A stretch of DNA of 64,000 nt from Neospora caninum Liverpool (Eukaryota; Apicomplexa; Conoidasida; Eucoccidiorida; Sarcocystidae), in contig NC_018397.1 of assembly GCF_000208865.1 (NCBI RefSeq), positions 5,361,748-5,425,747 on the forward strand, read 5' to 3'. A program made the translations under genes and the position numbers. Of the stretch, positions 25,535 through 36,517 are shown piece by piece (positions within the stretch are counted from its first letter, which is position 1; each line of letters opens with the position of its first letter). The notes beneath the pieces are model-generated. The model worked only from the letters and a program-made list of their open reading frames with translations. It was not told the origin of the DNA and did no database searches.

Positions 25535-27784
25535 TTTTTTAGAAACTTCTAGCCCCGCCTCCCACCGAAAGCGATCCCCACCACCTACACGGGCAGACGC
25601 GTTTAGATTTATCTGTATCTCTATACTGGTTTACGTGCAGGTGCGGTCGCGCACACACGAGTCGTATGCACACAATGCGTTTCCCCGTGCGCATCGAGTT
25701 GTGAAAGACAGGGAGGGAAGGTAGGACAGCCAGTCAGAGACCTAGTCTGCGCAGAAGAACCGGCAGGCTCCGGGCGGGGCGCGCGATGCCGTGGCGTAGC
25801 TGGACGAGTCGTCTCCACGCTGTGCGGCGCGGACCTGCCTTTCGTGCGGCAATTCTTGCGAAGTCACTCACGCTGTCTCAACACATGTCACCAGAAACCG
25901 AGCATGATTCCCTCTCGGAGGGAAACGGACGCTGAAGGAAACGGACTCTGAAGACTTGGGAAACGCGCGATTCTCTCATCCAACGCACCCCTCGGCCACG
26001 CGCGGCGGGCAAGCGCCGCGAGGACCTCAACACGAAGGGGGGGGGGGGGGGGGTCGACAAAGAACAGCGTGAGCCGAAAACTTCGACGTTCTCCCGTAGA
26101 AACGATTGAGGCAGCCAAACGCGTTGGATTTCGACATCCAACGGGGAAAGGACGACGCTCACTCCTCTGGGGTGGAGGGAACGCGGGAACGAAATAATGG
26201 CCGCCAGAGGGAAACGCACAAGGAGCGTCGTCCTCCAGGAGTTCCTCGTTTTCGGGCTCGGGAGGAGCAGAACGGCGAGGCCAGAGTCTGGATTCCTTGC
26301 TGGCGACGCCTGGACACTCCGGCGTCGAGGCAACCGAGGGAGAGACAAGAGAAGGGAGACCGAGATGGGCGCTTGAGAGAAATGGAGACGGCCGCGCCCC
26401 GATGGCGGATCTCGTCGTGGGCTTCTGTTTTTCGCCGGCAGAGCGATCGGCGCCAAGACCCGACGGAATTTGGTAAGGCACAAGAGACACACACGACAGG
26501 CGATGTCGAAGTGGACTGAGGAAAAGAAAGAACCGGAAACGGAGGTACGCAACGGGCGATATCTCGCGGACACGTCTCCTCGTTGGTGTGCGAGGCGGCG
26601 AGAGACACAGCTACGCATTGCTAGCCTCGGCCGCCGCGCGGCAACGAAGAGAAAAAGAACTTGACGAGGCCATCAGGGCGATGGAAAAAAGTGGAGGTTT
26701 CGGATCCGAGGCGACCCCTTGGATTCACCGAACAATCCAAGGCATGATCTGACCTTTTTGCCGTACGTTTTCGTTGCGAGATCCTCCTTCTTTTTCAACG
26801 CGCCGCATGCATCTTATCCTGCATCTGTAGCGTCGGAAAAACTCCTGTGTGCGCATGCGCCGTTGATTCCCGGTTTTCTACGCTCTCTCTAAGGCAAAAC
26901 GGTCTTCGCACGCGCACCGCGCGCAAGGGATTTTCGACGGGGACAGAGCCTTTTGTTTCCCATCGAAGGCGCTTCTCTTCTCCAGCCCGAAAACAAATCT
27001 CGCGCGCGGCTCTCTCCAAAAATGCGACACAGACGCGAGTGCGGCGACCCCGCTCGTTCGAGAATCGGGCCAATTTCCCTTTTCTGGTAACGCCTTCTTC
27101 ACTTCTGAGATTTAACGAAAAGCCCCCACTTTGACTCTGGCGATTTTGAAGAGTGCACGCACCTCTTCCGGCTTCCGAGAACTGGACAGGTGCGATGGTT
27201 TGCTGCTAGCGGTCTCCTCCGGCGAGTCGCCTTTTAAGTCGACTCCGGAACCTCTGCCGAGACGTCATTGAACCGCGCCAAGCCGCAGTGGAAAACGTGA
27301 AAGGCGCTGCGGAAGTAGAGCGCCGAAACGAGCTCGGTTTCTTCTTGCTCTGGACACTCAACGCATTGGAAGCCAGGCGCTCCTTTGATCTCCCACCCGG
27401 CTGAAACGGTCCCGTTTGCAGGAACTTTCCAGTTCCCAGGAATTGAGAGACAGCGCCGCACAAGGCGCCGCGGAGCGTTGTTTCTGCCTCCGGGCGCGCC
27501 GGACGCGGCTTCCGTCTGGCCCAATTTTCCCCTCTCTGTTCGGCCTCGTTTCCGTCTTCTCTACAAAGGTTCACATGGGAACCTGCGGCGCCGAAAGGCA
27601 CGCGCCTCACCCCTTCCCGGGCGCAAGGCGTTTTCCTCTCAACTCGCCCGCCGTTCCGCGGCTTTGAACGTGCCGAAACCCTGGAATTCGAGAGGATCGA
27701 ATCTCGCCCCAGTGCTCTGTGCTTCTTCGCGTCTCCTTTTTTCGTCTGTGTATACCTTCTCTCTGTGTCCCTGGTCTCTCCTCA
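25535..27784. promoter_or_regulatory. Divergent intergenic region, OB-fold / F-box genes
   Basis: Spacer of 2.2 kb between two divergent start codons, with a GCATGCA motif at 26805-26811 and a 17-base G run at 26037-26053. A minus-strand frame at 27234-27430 has coding-like character but no start or upstream exon could be assigned (see findings). The 246-codon minus frame at 25878-26618 is Arg/Ser/Leu-rich without conserved blocks and is not called. Confidence 0.45.
26037..26053. repeat. Homopolymer run of 17 G
   Basis: Uninterrupted G run in the intergenic region upstream of the OB-fold gene; the length may be approximate because such runs are hard to sequence. Confidence 0.85.
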
Positions 27785-30700
27785 ATGTCCCGGCTAGCGC
27801 CTCTGACTTTCACCTCGGCGCCGGCGCCGGCTCCGCCGCCGCCGAGTGTACAGACACCTGAGGACGGCCCCGCTTCTGAGCTTGGTCCCGCGTCTTCGGC
27901 GGCACTTCGCGACGCTCGGCGACGGCTGCGCGAGCTGCGAGGCGCAGAAGAAGAGCTGCAGTTCCTCGCGAGTCGCGTCCTGCAACGCGCGGGGCCGCCC
28001 CACATGCTGCCGCTGTCCGAGCTCTGCACGCGAATGACTGCGCTGGACGCAGCGTGCGTCGCTCGCGGGTTGATGCACTTGAGTCGGGGCCTCGCGAAGG
28101 CTCTGGACAGTTCACGCGCGCTCTTTGTCGGCTCGAGGCAGGTTTGCGAAGAGAGAGTCGAGGCCATGCGGCACGAGGAAGAGAAGCGGCAAGAGGCGCG
28201 GCGCGCAGATATCCAGACGGAGAAGAAGCGACGAGAGGCCCAGAGACGCGAAGCGAAGATCTGGAGGGCCGAGACAGAGGACACGGGACACGGAGAGAGT
28301 GAGAAGCGAGAATGTTCTCCCTTGGACGAGACGGGAGTGTATGGAGAAGACGCGCCAGCGGCGAGTGTCCCTCGCCGGGGCTCCAGTCCCTTTCCTTCGC
28401 CGCGTCTCAGTGAGACCGAAGACGCATTTTCCGACGATGAAGTCGAGTGGTTCAACGTGCCCGTGCGCGATGAAACGAGCAGCTGTTTCCCCTGGCTCGT
28501 CCCGCGCCCCTGGCCTGGCTGCGAGACTGACACAACTCAATCACCCCGTCTGTCTGACCCCCGCCTCTCTTCCTCGTCCTCCTCGTCCTCCTCGTCTTCT
28601 TCCGCGTCTTCCTCTTCTTCCTCGTCCTCCTCGTCTTCTTCCGCGTCTTCCTCTTCTTCCGCGTCTTCCTCTTCCTCGTCTTCCTCTTCTTCGTCTGTCG
28701 CAACTGCGTCTCAGGACCTCGGCGAGCTGTACGTTCTCTTGCAGCCGGTTCCGCCTGCCGAAGAGGCGCTGGGTCTTGTCGACGTCGTTGTGCTCCTGTG
28801 CAGTTTTCTGGAAGTCGCCGACGTTGTTAGTCTCGGGCGCGTGTGCCGCGGCACCGTCGAGGCGACGCTCAGCGACGATGTGTGGTTGCCGCTCTTGCAA
28901 AGAAAGTTCCCCAAGGCGTCGCTTGTTAACGAAGACGTCCTCGATAGAGCTGGCCAGCAAACGCAGCTTCGCGTGCAGCAGCAGAAAGAGGTGAGGACGG
29001 AGAGGGACCGAGTCGCCCGAGGGCTGCAGCCGTGCATGCCCAGCCGACGGGTCTGCAGAAGAACGCGGAAGAGAACCGAAAACACGGAACACGCTTCCGA
29101 CGGGGACCGGGGAGACAAGGGAAGGCGCGCGAAGCGCACGAGATAAAAAAAGGGGAGAAAGCACCTGGAGTGTGTTTTTGCGTGCTTAGAACGACGCGAC
29201 GGGAAGTGTCCGCGATGTGGCGATACACAGAGCCTCTCTCACTTGTTCAGACGGCTCTTCCGTCGCCGCCGGCTCTTTTTCCTTGAGTGCCGTGTCTAGG
29301 GCGTCTTTCGCGGACTCGCCGCCGTCTCGCTCTCTGTCTCTCAGCGCGCGACACTCTTTGGCGACGCTCGGTTTCTCCCTGCGGTCTCTCTCCCACGCCT
29401 GCAGATCGTAGACTCCCTTCTGGTCCGGTTCCCGCCCGACAGTCCCACGTCTCTGGCATCTCTGCTGTTCGCGGCGAATCAAGTCTTGGCTCGAAGCGAG
29501 GATTGTGTCTCGGCGCGGGACCGCCCTGCGCGCCTCGAGGCGGAAGATCTCCTCCACGTGCTGAGTCTCCACGGCGAGCTCTTCAAGCAAGACGCAGCCG
29601 GCGAGAGTTTCTGCGTCAATCCGTCTGCCGTGTACAGCGACTGGGGGCCAGTGAACCCGTACGCAGCGGCGGACTGGACAGCCGAGCAACGCAGAAAGAT
29701 CGAGGCGGAACTCGCCAGACTGCAGGGAGACGACGCAGACGAAACCCGAGGCCAGGACCCGAAGGCGCGATCGGAAACGGCAGACACCGAAGTGGAACAG
29801 GTGAGACGCGCGGGCAAAGGCTCCTCGGGAAAACCGGAGAGAGCCTTCAACTCAACGTTTCGGATGTCCTCTAATGGAGGATAGGCTGTGGGCACTCTCT
29901 CCGCGGTTGGGTGCGAAGCTGTGCTGCCGGCCGCGGCGCGGCGGACCATGTGGACGTTTTGCCGAGCGTTTTTCCGGTTTGTTCAGAGTGCTGGATCGGA
30001 TCCGGGGCGCTGTCTGTAGCCGTAGCCATGCGTTCCTGCTGTAAAGAGCGGTAGCATTTCAGAGCGCGATGTGCTTGGTCTCGATCCGTTGTGACGCACG
30101 CGGCGCCCGAACGCTCCTGCGGCCGAAACTGATCGCAGCGTTCTTCCCCGCAGTTCTTCTCTGCTGTCCCGTCTCGTCCCGCTCCCCTCTCCGCGTGGTG
30201 AGAGATGCACGCGTCTTTTTGGTCCCCACGAGTCGGTCTTTTCCCTTCTCCGTTCTTTCCGCTGTGTGTGGCATCATCCTCGCCTTCTGCCGACCGGGTG
30301 TTTTTCTCTTCGTGGCGGCTGCTGCGTTTCTCCAAACTCCCGAGCGGCTGTACCTTTTTTTCGGTTTCTTCTCTTCGTCCTGTGTGCTGCGCCGCTCCCC
30401 AGCTGGGCTTCCGCCGCGACCTCACGGCTCGCCAAGCCTACCGACTCTGGCACACGCAGCTCCTCGGATTCGATCAAACGAAACAGCGTCCGTGGGAATA
30501 CAAGTCCGAGAGCAATCGCCGGGGCACGTTGCCCGCGGGACATCTGTTGGATCTGTGCGAGCGGCGCGTGCGTTTCGTTCGCCGCGAAGACCCCGGCGCG
30601 GTCCACAGTCTGACTGTACAGACACTGGAAGGGATCGCGTACCACATCCGGGACGGATGCTTCAACCGCCGAGTCAACATTCTTCAGCAGGCGCTGTGCA

Positions 30701-31761
30701 GTGCACACCTGCGCATCGAGCGTGAGACGCGAAAGCGTTTTGAGCGAAAGCTGCTGGACCTCATGCAGTTCGTCCGCGGCGAGAGGAAATTCGGTTTCTA
30801 CCAGTGTCGCGCGTGCGGCGCGCGCTGGCGGAGCGGCTTCACGTACGAAGAGATCTCGCAGCAGTGTCTCAAGTGCGGCTTGTGGAGTAAAGCGTTCCGA
30901 GTTCAGACTCTTCTCTCCCAAGTGGCGAGCGCCGGCGCAGGCCAACTGCCGACCGCCCAGGCCCCGAGACTCGAAGTTCCCGACGGCGCGTCCGGGCGGA
31001 GCCGCGGAACTGACAGCAGAGGTTCCGGAGCGGCGGCTCGGCATCCGTCCTTCGAGGCTGAGAGCAGACGCGGCAGGCTGGGACCTCGGCGAACTTTCGC
31101 ATCAAACCTTCCGACGGGTCCCCCGCCTCAACACGGACGAACGCATGCATGTGACGCTCCGTCTGTGGCCAGTCGCCACGCGGACAGGCCGCACGGCCGG
31201 CGCGGGGGTTCGCCAGGTTCTCGCGAAAGTTTGCACGGCGCGTTTGTGTGCGCCAGCGCGCGACCGGTTCCCAGGAATCCTCTGGAGGGTTTGCTTCCCA
31301 ACCCACCGCCCGTTCAGCCGCAGTCGACTGAAGGCCAGGGGGAGAGAGACGGCGCGGCGACTCGGTCCAGACGCGCGCATGCGCCGCGGGCGTCTCTCGC
31401 GAGACAAACCGCGAACGCAGCGAGGCGTGGCGGAAACAGCCGCGGAGAGCGTTGGACGGGGGGAGTGAGAGAGGAAACGGGCGCAGCGGTCGCGAGCGGG
31501 GGCTCCGGGAGATCTTCCGACAGGCGGTCGAACGGTGGAGGCGACTCGCGAACAGGATCCGCGAGAACACCCTTTGCAGGAGGTCGGAGGGAGGGCGGAA
31601 ACGAGCGGTTTGATGAGCGGCGTGGGCCGAGTCTCGGGAATCACATGACGCGAGCGGATGCGGTGTCGATGGTTCTGACGCGGCAGCAGTCTCCGAGACG
31701 CCCCCGCGGCGAGCTGGAGGCCCGCAGAGACGAGAGGATGTATGGCTGGGGAAGAAAGTGA
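27785..31761 (+). CDS. F-box-like protein with ZAR1-like CxxC zinc finger, 3 exons
   Basis: Exons 27785-28990, 29405-29800 and 30403-31761, all GT-AG and phase 0, give 986 aa. The ATG at 27785 follows CTCTCCTCA; the frame extends slightly upstream without another ATG. Order of parts: a Pro/Ala-rich start; a charged helical region (about 35-170) rich in Arg/Glu; a poly-Ser tract from about residue 260; an F-box-like segment (about 335-375) with VVVLLCSFLEVADVVSLGRV followed by DDVWLPLLQRKF; a conserved-looking middle; and a zinc finger FGFYQCRACGARWRSGFTYEE with C668, C671, C689 and C692, then FRVQTL. The finger resembles the first half of the ZAR1 3CxxC domain (YHCKDCNIRWESAY...FCRTC...YRVE), an RNA-binding module. 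The C-terminal 270 residues are Arg/Gly-rich and look disordered. An F-box suggests an SCF adaptor and the finger suggests RNA binding; both roles are inferred. Confidence 0.75.
28564..28695 (+). repeat. Coding TCN repeat that encodes poly-Ser
   Basis: Tandem TCCTCGTCTTCTTCC-like units encode almost pure serine within the F-box/zinc-finger protein. This is the same kind of tract as in XPD exon 8, in an unrelated gene. It is probably length-polymorphic and structurally disordered. Confidence 0.85.
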
Positions 31762-32963
31762 GAGGCTCGTGCGTGTCTGTCTGCCGGAGACCACGGCGAG
31801 TCGCGTCGCTGGCCCTCAAGGCTCAGAACCGGAGCGTGACTTGCCGGGAGGAACAGAGGCTGCGTGGTTGGAGGAGTGCGCACAGAAGCGGAACCCCGGA
31901 AAAGAGACACGGAGACGCCTGCGCGTGTCGGCACGGGCCGAGGGAGGAGCGCGCCTGGAGGAAGGGGTATGTGGGCGGGCAAACGGAGACGCGTGGCGAG
32001 TGAAGTGGACACCAGACAAGTGCTAAGGGAAAACAGAGAGTTTGAGGGGGAGAGCGGTCTTCTTTTCGTGAGGTCTGGTGCGTTGTCAGCCCTCGTGAAG
32101 GGCCGTTTTCCTCCTCTGTTTCATGGGGCAAACGCCGAATTTGACAAATGCAACTGCCGGACACAAGAGAGGCTGCCACCCGAAAGGTGTTGTCCTCGCT
32201 GTCGCTGGTCACAGTTGTACGCACACACTCGACGGAGTGATCCAGCATTCCGTTTTTGAAAACGCCGATTCTTTTCCCCAGATGGAAGAACCGTGGAACG
32301 TGTGTGTGCTTTTACTCGGGCGAACACCTTTCAGGGCCCCTTTGTTTTTTCAGCGTCTCTGTTCTTGGGATCGCCGCGCCAAGCTCGGTCCGTTCTGGGC
32401 TCGTGGGCGTCCTTTAGAGGAGAGGGAGATCTGGAGCCATATTAGTCTCCACAGCACTATGAAGGCTCTGCTTCTTCGGTTTGTGAGTTATTCAGTTCTG
32501 GGTCGTGGATCAGTTGTACAGACACCTTACCAACCAAAACGTTCGTTGCAAGCTTGCGAAACAAAGTAGCGACCGACTGGCGCTCAGGACAAGGCTTTCT
32601 CGCGAAACCAGGATATTCGGGAAACCAGGCGGTTCTGACAAAACGTCAGCTGCAGCGATCACGGCAAGACAACCGTACCTCCCGTGGCCAGAACGGCTAA
32701 GCGATGGCAGAAAAAGGGTTTTCGTGTGCAGAAGAGAAGCGAGAGAAGAGAGGAAAGCGCGAGAAGAGAGGAAAGAGCGAGAAGAGAGGCAAGCTGCGAG
32801 ACAGAGAGGAGGAGCACTAGGAACTGTAGCCAGGATATAGAGAAAGAGGTGAAGGAAACGGGTGGAATCGAGGAAACGGGCGCATCTGACTGAGACTGCC
32901 TCCCCCACTGAGGTGTTTGAACAGCAGGAGCTAAGATTCGAGGAAGCAGGCGCCTTTCGGCGC
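31762..32963. other. Convergent intergenic region, F-box / DTWD1 genes
   Basis: Contains both 3' UTRs. No conserved frame was seen. A purine-rich three-copy repeat lies at 32743-32796. Confidence 0.6.
32743..32796. repeat. Three tandem 18-nt purine-rich units
   Basis: Units at 32743-32760, 32761-32778 and 32779-32796 share the core GAGAAGAGAGGAAAG with small changes. The repeat is downstream of the DTWD1-like stop codon, in its probable 3' UTR. Confidence 0.8.
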
Positions 32964-34394
32964 TTAGCCACGCATCCCCGTGACACGCGTTTCTTTCTGC
33001 CTATCCTCGAGTCGCCTCTTTTGGTCTTCCAAGATAATCCCGTGGCACAGAACAAAGTAGAAGAGAATGTTGTCGTATCTCCCGTCGTAGGCTGCGGCCT
33101 GTGTGCGCCGGCATTCCCGCGCCGCCTCCGCGTCACTCTCCAAGACCCCGTCACTTGGGCGATGCCTCGCTGTCGCTGTGTCCGGTTCCCCCTCTGCGCT
33201 GCTCAGAGCGCGATTGGACCCCGTTCCGCTGTCGCCTTCCACTCGGCTCATGCTTCGCAGCCCAGCACTGCCATCCTTCTCTGCGGAGTTCTCTCGAGCC
33301 TCGCCAGGACCGGCGCGCAAACGCGCAGTCTCGCGAGCTGCCTCGGCGCCGCCGTTTTCACTGTTCGCCTCGCGGTCTCCACCTTCCTTCGCGCGCGAAT
33401 CTGTCGCGCCTTCCTTTCCGGGGAGCGCCGCCTCGCAGTCGTGGCCGTTTTCCCTTCTTTCCGTCGCCGTCGGACGCTTCCTCCCCGCGACCGCTTCGTG
33501 GAACGCGACGAGGACGTGGTAGACGCACTCCGCTGTCGAGAGGAAGCAGGCCTCGTTGCGTTTGTGTTGCCTCCAGAAAATCGAGCTGTGGCTGGGCAGC
33601 GCGATCTTTGGGAGCGGAGCAATGCCTGGGTGGCGACGAAGCCCCGGAACCTGGAACCACGTGCAGTCGAGCAGCACGCAGCCTTCCACGTCGTCCCAGT
33701 TCACTTGGTCAATCGGCGTCGCGTCATCGTCAGGCAGCAGCACGTGGAGGCGCCTGGCCGCCCTCGCCGGCGGTTCGCGCTGGCCCACGCGGCCTAACTC
33801 GGACGGCGTCGCACCAGAGTCCACTGGAAACAGAGACGCGGGAAGGTCCGGGAACATGTGGATGTGGACGTGATCTGGAGCGAGAATGGCGAGGGGAACT
33901 GCGGACGATTTGCTCGCCTTCTCCTTAGGGTGCCGCACAATGTGGAAAGGGAAAGGCAACTGGAGACGGGGAATCCGTGCACGAGCTTCCGGCGAACCCA
34001 CGGCGCGATGGCAACTCCCACACCAGAAAGAGCGACTGCGGCCACATCCTTCGCAGATGTGCCGCCGACTCGGATTTTTTCCAGGCGCCCCGGAGCTCGG
34101 ATCTCCCGTGGGCTCCGCACCACGGTCGAGTGCTGCGGAGGCAACCTTGACGCGCTTCCCCGTCTCGCGCAAGAGAGGGTCGGCAGAGCTCGGACTCGCG
34201 TTCTCGGGCGAGGAACCATCCTCGAGAACAATGCGAAGGGATTCCTTGTCGATTTGAAGATTCGGAATGGAGATGTGTGGCAGGCGGGCGCAGTCCTCGC
34301 CGCGACTCGCGGGGTCAGCCAGCAACAAACGGCCCCTTCCCATGCTTGCGGAAAAGTTAAGCGCGGCTGCAGTGGCAAGCGAATGGAGGCGCAT
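32964..34394 (-). CDS. DTWD1: DTWD1-like tRNA-uridine aminocarboxypropyltransferase
   Basis: DTW-domain enzymes transfer the 3-amino-3-carboxypropyl group of SAM to tRNA uridine (acp3U); the DTWD1 branch modifies position 20. A single exon encodes 476 aa from the ATG at 34394, or 459 aa from the ATG at 34343. The extra N-terminus (MRLHSLATAAALNFSAS) could be a targeting peptide. Seen: a zinc site with C114, C117, C125 and C128; FHIVRHPKEKASKSSAVPL; the DTW signature as DCTW (243-246); SSIFWRQHKRNEACFLSTAE, matching the DTWD1 block FWRHQKG...FLSTIEA; and a terminal RYDNILFYF, matching YDNLLFFY. Between the last two blocks lies an insertion of about 110 acidic/Arg-rich residues that mammalian DTWD1 (304 aa) lacks. 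The gene converges on the F-box gene. Function is assigned by family; location is not established. Confidence 0.9.
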   Translation of the reverse strand: MRLHSLATAAALNFSASMGRGRLLLADPASRGEDCARLPHISIPNLQIDKESLRIVLEDGSSPENASPSSADPLLRETGKRVKVASAALDRGAEPTGDPSSGAPGKNPSRRHICEGCGRSRSFWCGSCHRAVGSPEARARIPRLQLPFPFHIVRHPKEKASKSSAVPLAILAPDHVHIHMFPDLPASLFPVDSGATPSELGRVGQREPPARAARRLHVLLPDDDATPIDQVNWDDVEGCVLLDCTWFQVPGLRRHPGIAPLPKIALPSHSSIFWRQHKRNEACFLSTAECVYHVLVAFHEAVAGRKRPTATERRENGHDCEAALPGKEGATDSRAKEGGDREANSENGGAEAARETARLRAGPGEARENSAEKDGSAGLRSMSRVEGDSGTGSNRALSSAEGEPDTATARHRPSDGVLESDAEAARECRRTQAAAYDGRYDNILFYFVLCHGIILEDQKRRLEDRQKETRVTGMRG

Positions 34395-34825
34395 CCACTT
34401 GCGAACGGCGCGTTTTAAAAGTTGCGGGAACCACGGCGGAACTCCCCCACTCTCGAAACGTCTCTCGGACGGGACTCAGCAAACCGCCGATGCCGTGGCG
34501 CCAGAATACGCGGACTGCCTGTGTGGTTTTAAGTTGCGGAAGTTAAATGTCGCGGTGTTTGTCCTCATAGACACGCCCGTGAACTGCGAAACAGACCTAT
34601 AACGCCCTTGCTTTCTTCCAATGACGTGGAGCTCGTCTGCTACGCGACACTTTGCACGAGACACGGGAGTGGACGAGGGTGAAGGCGTGCGAACCGCATC
34701 GTTTCGTCTTGTAGCCCCACGAGGGAAATCCTACTGGAAAACGCATGCTTTTGAACAGCAGTCTCAACGGTTAAGCCCAAACAGGTTGTCCGCTGAAGAA
34801 CGGGAGCGTCCAATAGTAAGACGGA

Positions 34826-34868
34826 CCACGTCTCTACTAAAGAATTCCACGTCTCTGCTCAAGAAATT
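34826..34868. repeat. Imperfect direct repeat, about 21 nt, two copies
   Basis: Two adjacent units that start with CCACGTCTCT and end with AGAA(A)TT, followed by the beginning of a third (CCACG). It lies in the 5' flank of the DTWD1-like gene, about 430 bases from the start codon. Confidence 0.8.
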
Positions 34869-35892
34869 CCACGTTGCGCTGAAGGCAGTATACGGCTGCT
34901 GGGCAGAATCCCTTGTCGGAGTAGAGCCCGATGCCTGCAACCAAACTTGGGGATGCGTCTTACCCAGGCTTCGTTCTGTTTTCCCATTCTAAACATATTG
35001 CCCTATTTGAGCAGGAAAAGGCAGGCTTCTCCGATACTTTGAGTCTTTGATGAGAAAAAGTGTACCGGGGTTGTACGCGAAGCAGCATGCATGCCGGACA
35101 GAAAGCATGCGCGAGGAGAATCCGTTGAAAAGGAAAGACCTGCCTCGTAGACTTCCCGGTTTCGGGTCATGCCTTCCTTCTACTAGATTCTTTGCCGAAT
35201 GCAGTGGCGCAGGTGTGCATTCGACTCCTGTTGGGTTCTTGCAAGTTTTCAGACAAGCACATCAACGGATCGATTTTCCCCATGCCGAGATTCGACCGTT
35301 CCACATAACTTCAGGTTGTTTCGTGAACCAGGCAGTTCCCCTTGAGCGCGCAAAGCACTTTCCCATGCGAGAAATCTATTCGTTCTGTCTTCCTGTATTC
35401 GTCGATAGAGCTGCAGTTTGCCTACGAACCGCCTGACACAAAATCTGTAGCGGCCACACAACTCCAAAGCAGCCAAGTGGACGTCAGTGGCACAAATGAG
35501 ATCATCGATTTCGCGTGTAGTTGTCTCGTTCTGTACAGGCGAAGCCTCTTCTTCCTGGCAGGCAGCGTATATGGACGGTCCAGCAGCTCTTATACCTCGG
35601 TAAATTCAGAGAAAAGTGCACCTCAAAAAAAGACAGTCCGGCTGCTGCTGCGTAGAGCGCAGCCTGTTTGAGTGTTTGACCCCCCGAAAAAACTGCTGTT
35701 ACGTGGTTTTCTCCAGCACGGTCACTGAATAACCAAACTGCACGTTGCCGGCGTGACGTAAATGTCGCGGGCATTCCTCTCGGCTACATATCGTTCTGCG
35801 ACGGCCCATCCGTTTTGCCGGACTCGCGTTGGCGCGACAGTTACCACTCTTCACGGATTTCGCGTAGAGAAATCTTGGGTTCGCGCCCTCAG

Positions 35893-35913
35893 CCCCCCCC
35901 CCCCCCCCCCCCC
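35893..35913. repeat. Homopolymer run of 21 C
   Basis: Uninterrupted C run in intergenic DNA; it may be strain-variable or length-uncertain. Confidence 0.9.
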
Positions 35914-36517
35914 AGCAAAGGTGTCCACGTGTGAAAACGACAAAGGTGAATATCTGGCCTCATCGCAGAACACGGCATCTGAACTACATCTGAAGTTGTC
36001 TTCTGTAAACAAATAAACTGTTTGTGTCTTGGTGCGCCGCACAATTTTGGCAACTGCGCTGAAAAACGCCAAGCGCGTGCTATGTGAAGGTATCTCAGAC
36101 TCACGCCTGCTGAGTAGAGAGACTCGCGGGGTTTGCGGGTTTCAGAGTCCATGACGAATCATGGAAATATACACCCAGCCCAAAACCGCCGGTTAACACA
36201 ATTAAGTTCGTAGCAGTCCACGGGGTTGCCCCCAAGTCCTTTGCATTCATCTCTGGCAGTTCCTCGCTTCCTGGGGAAATAAATTTTTTCCCAGCCTGCA
36301 GAACTTCCGCTTCTTTGACGACATACCCACTGGCTTACGCTTCGCCCTGCTCAGCAACATGGTTCGGTACGGCAGCGCGCACAAACCAAACACAAATCAA
36401 CAACGGCTGTCGTACAAGGCAGCCTGCATGGACGCTTCATTCGTCATTGCTGCACTACATTACTACCTGGTCCACGTGTCTGCACACTTTCCGCGCACTC
36501 CTTTTTCAGGGCTGTTC

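Larger units (their letters stand above)
34395..36517. promoter_or_regulatory. DTWD1 upstream / MFS downstream intergenic region
   Basis: Holds the promoter and 5' UTR of the DTWD1-like gene and the 3' UTR of the transporter, both on the minus strand. GCATGCATGC is at 35085-35094, about 690 bases upstream of the DTWD1 start. An imperfect direct repeat (CCACGTCTCT-containing units at 34826-34846 and 34847-34868) and a C homopolymer (35893-35913) are present. No gene is supported. Confidence 0.5.

Noticed and set aside
25878..26618. 246-codon minus-strand frame
   Set aside because: Arg/Ser/Leu-rich with no conserved segment and no splice partners; typical of chance open frames in GC-rich DNA.
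28541..29164. Minus-strand Arg/Gly-rich frame
   Set aside because: Shadow of the poly-Ser coding repeat in the F-box/zinc-finger gene.
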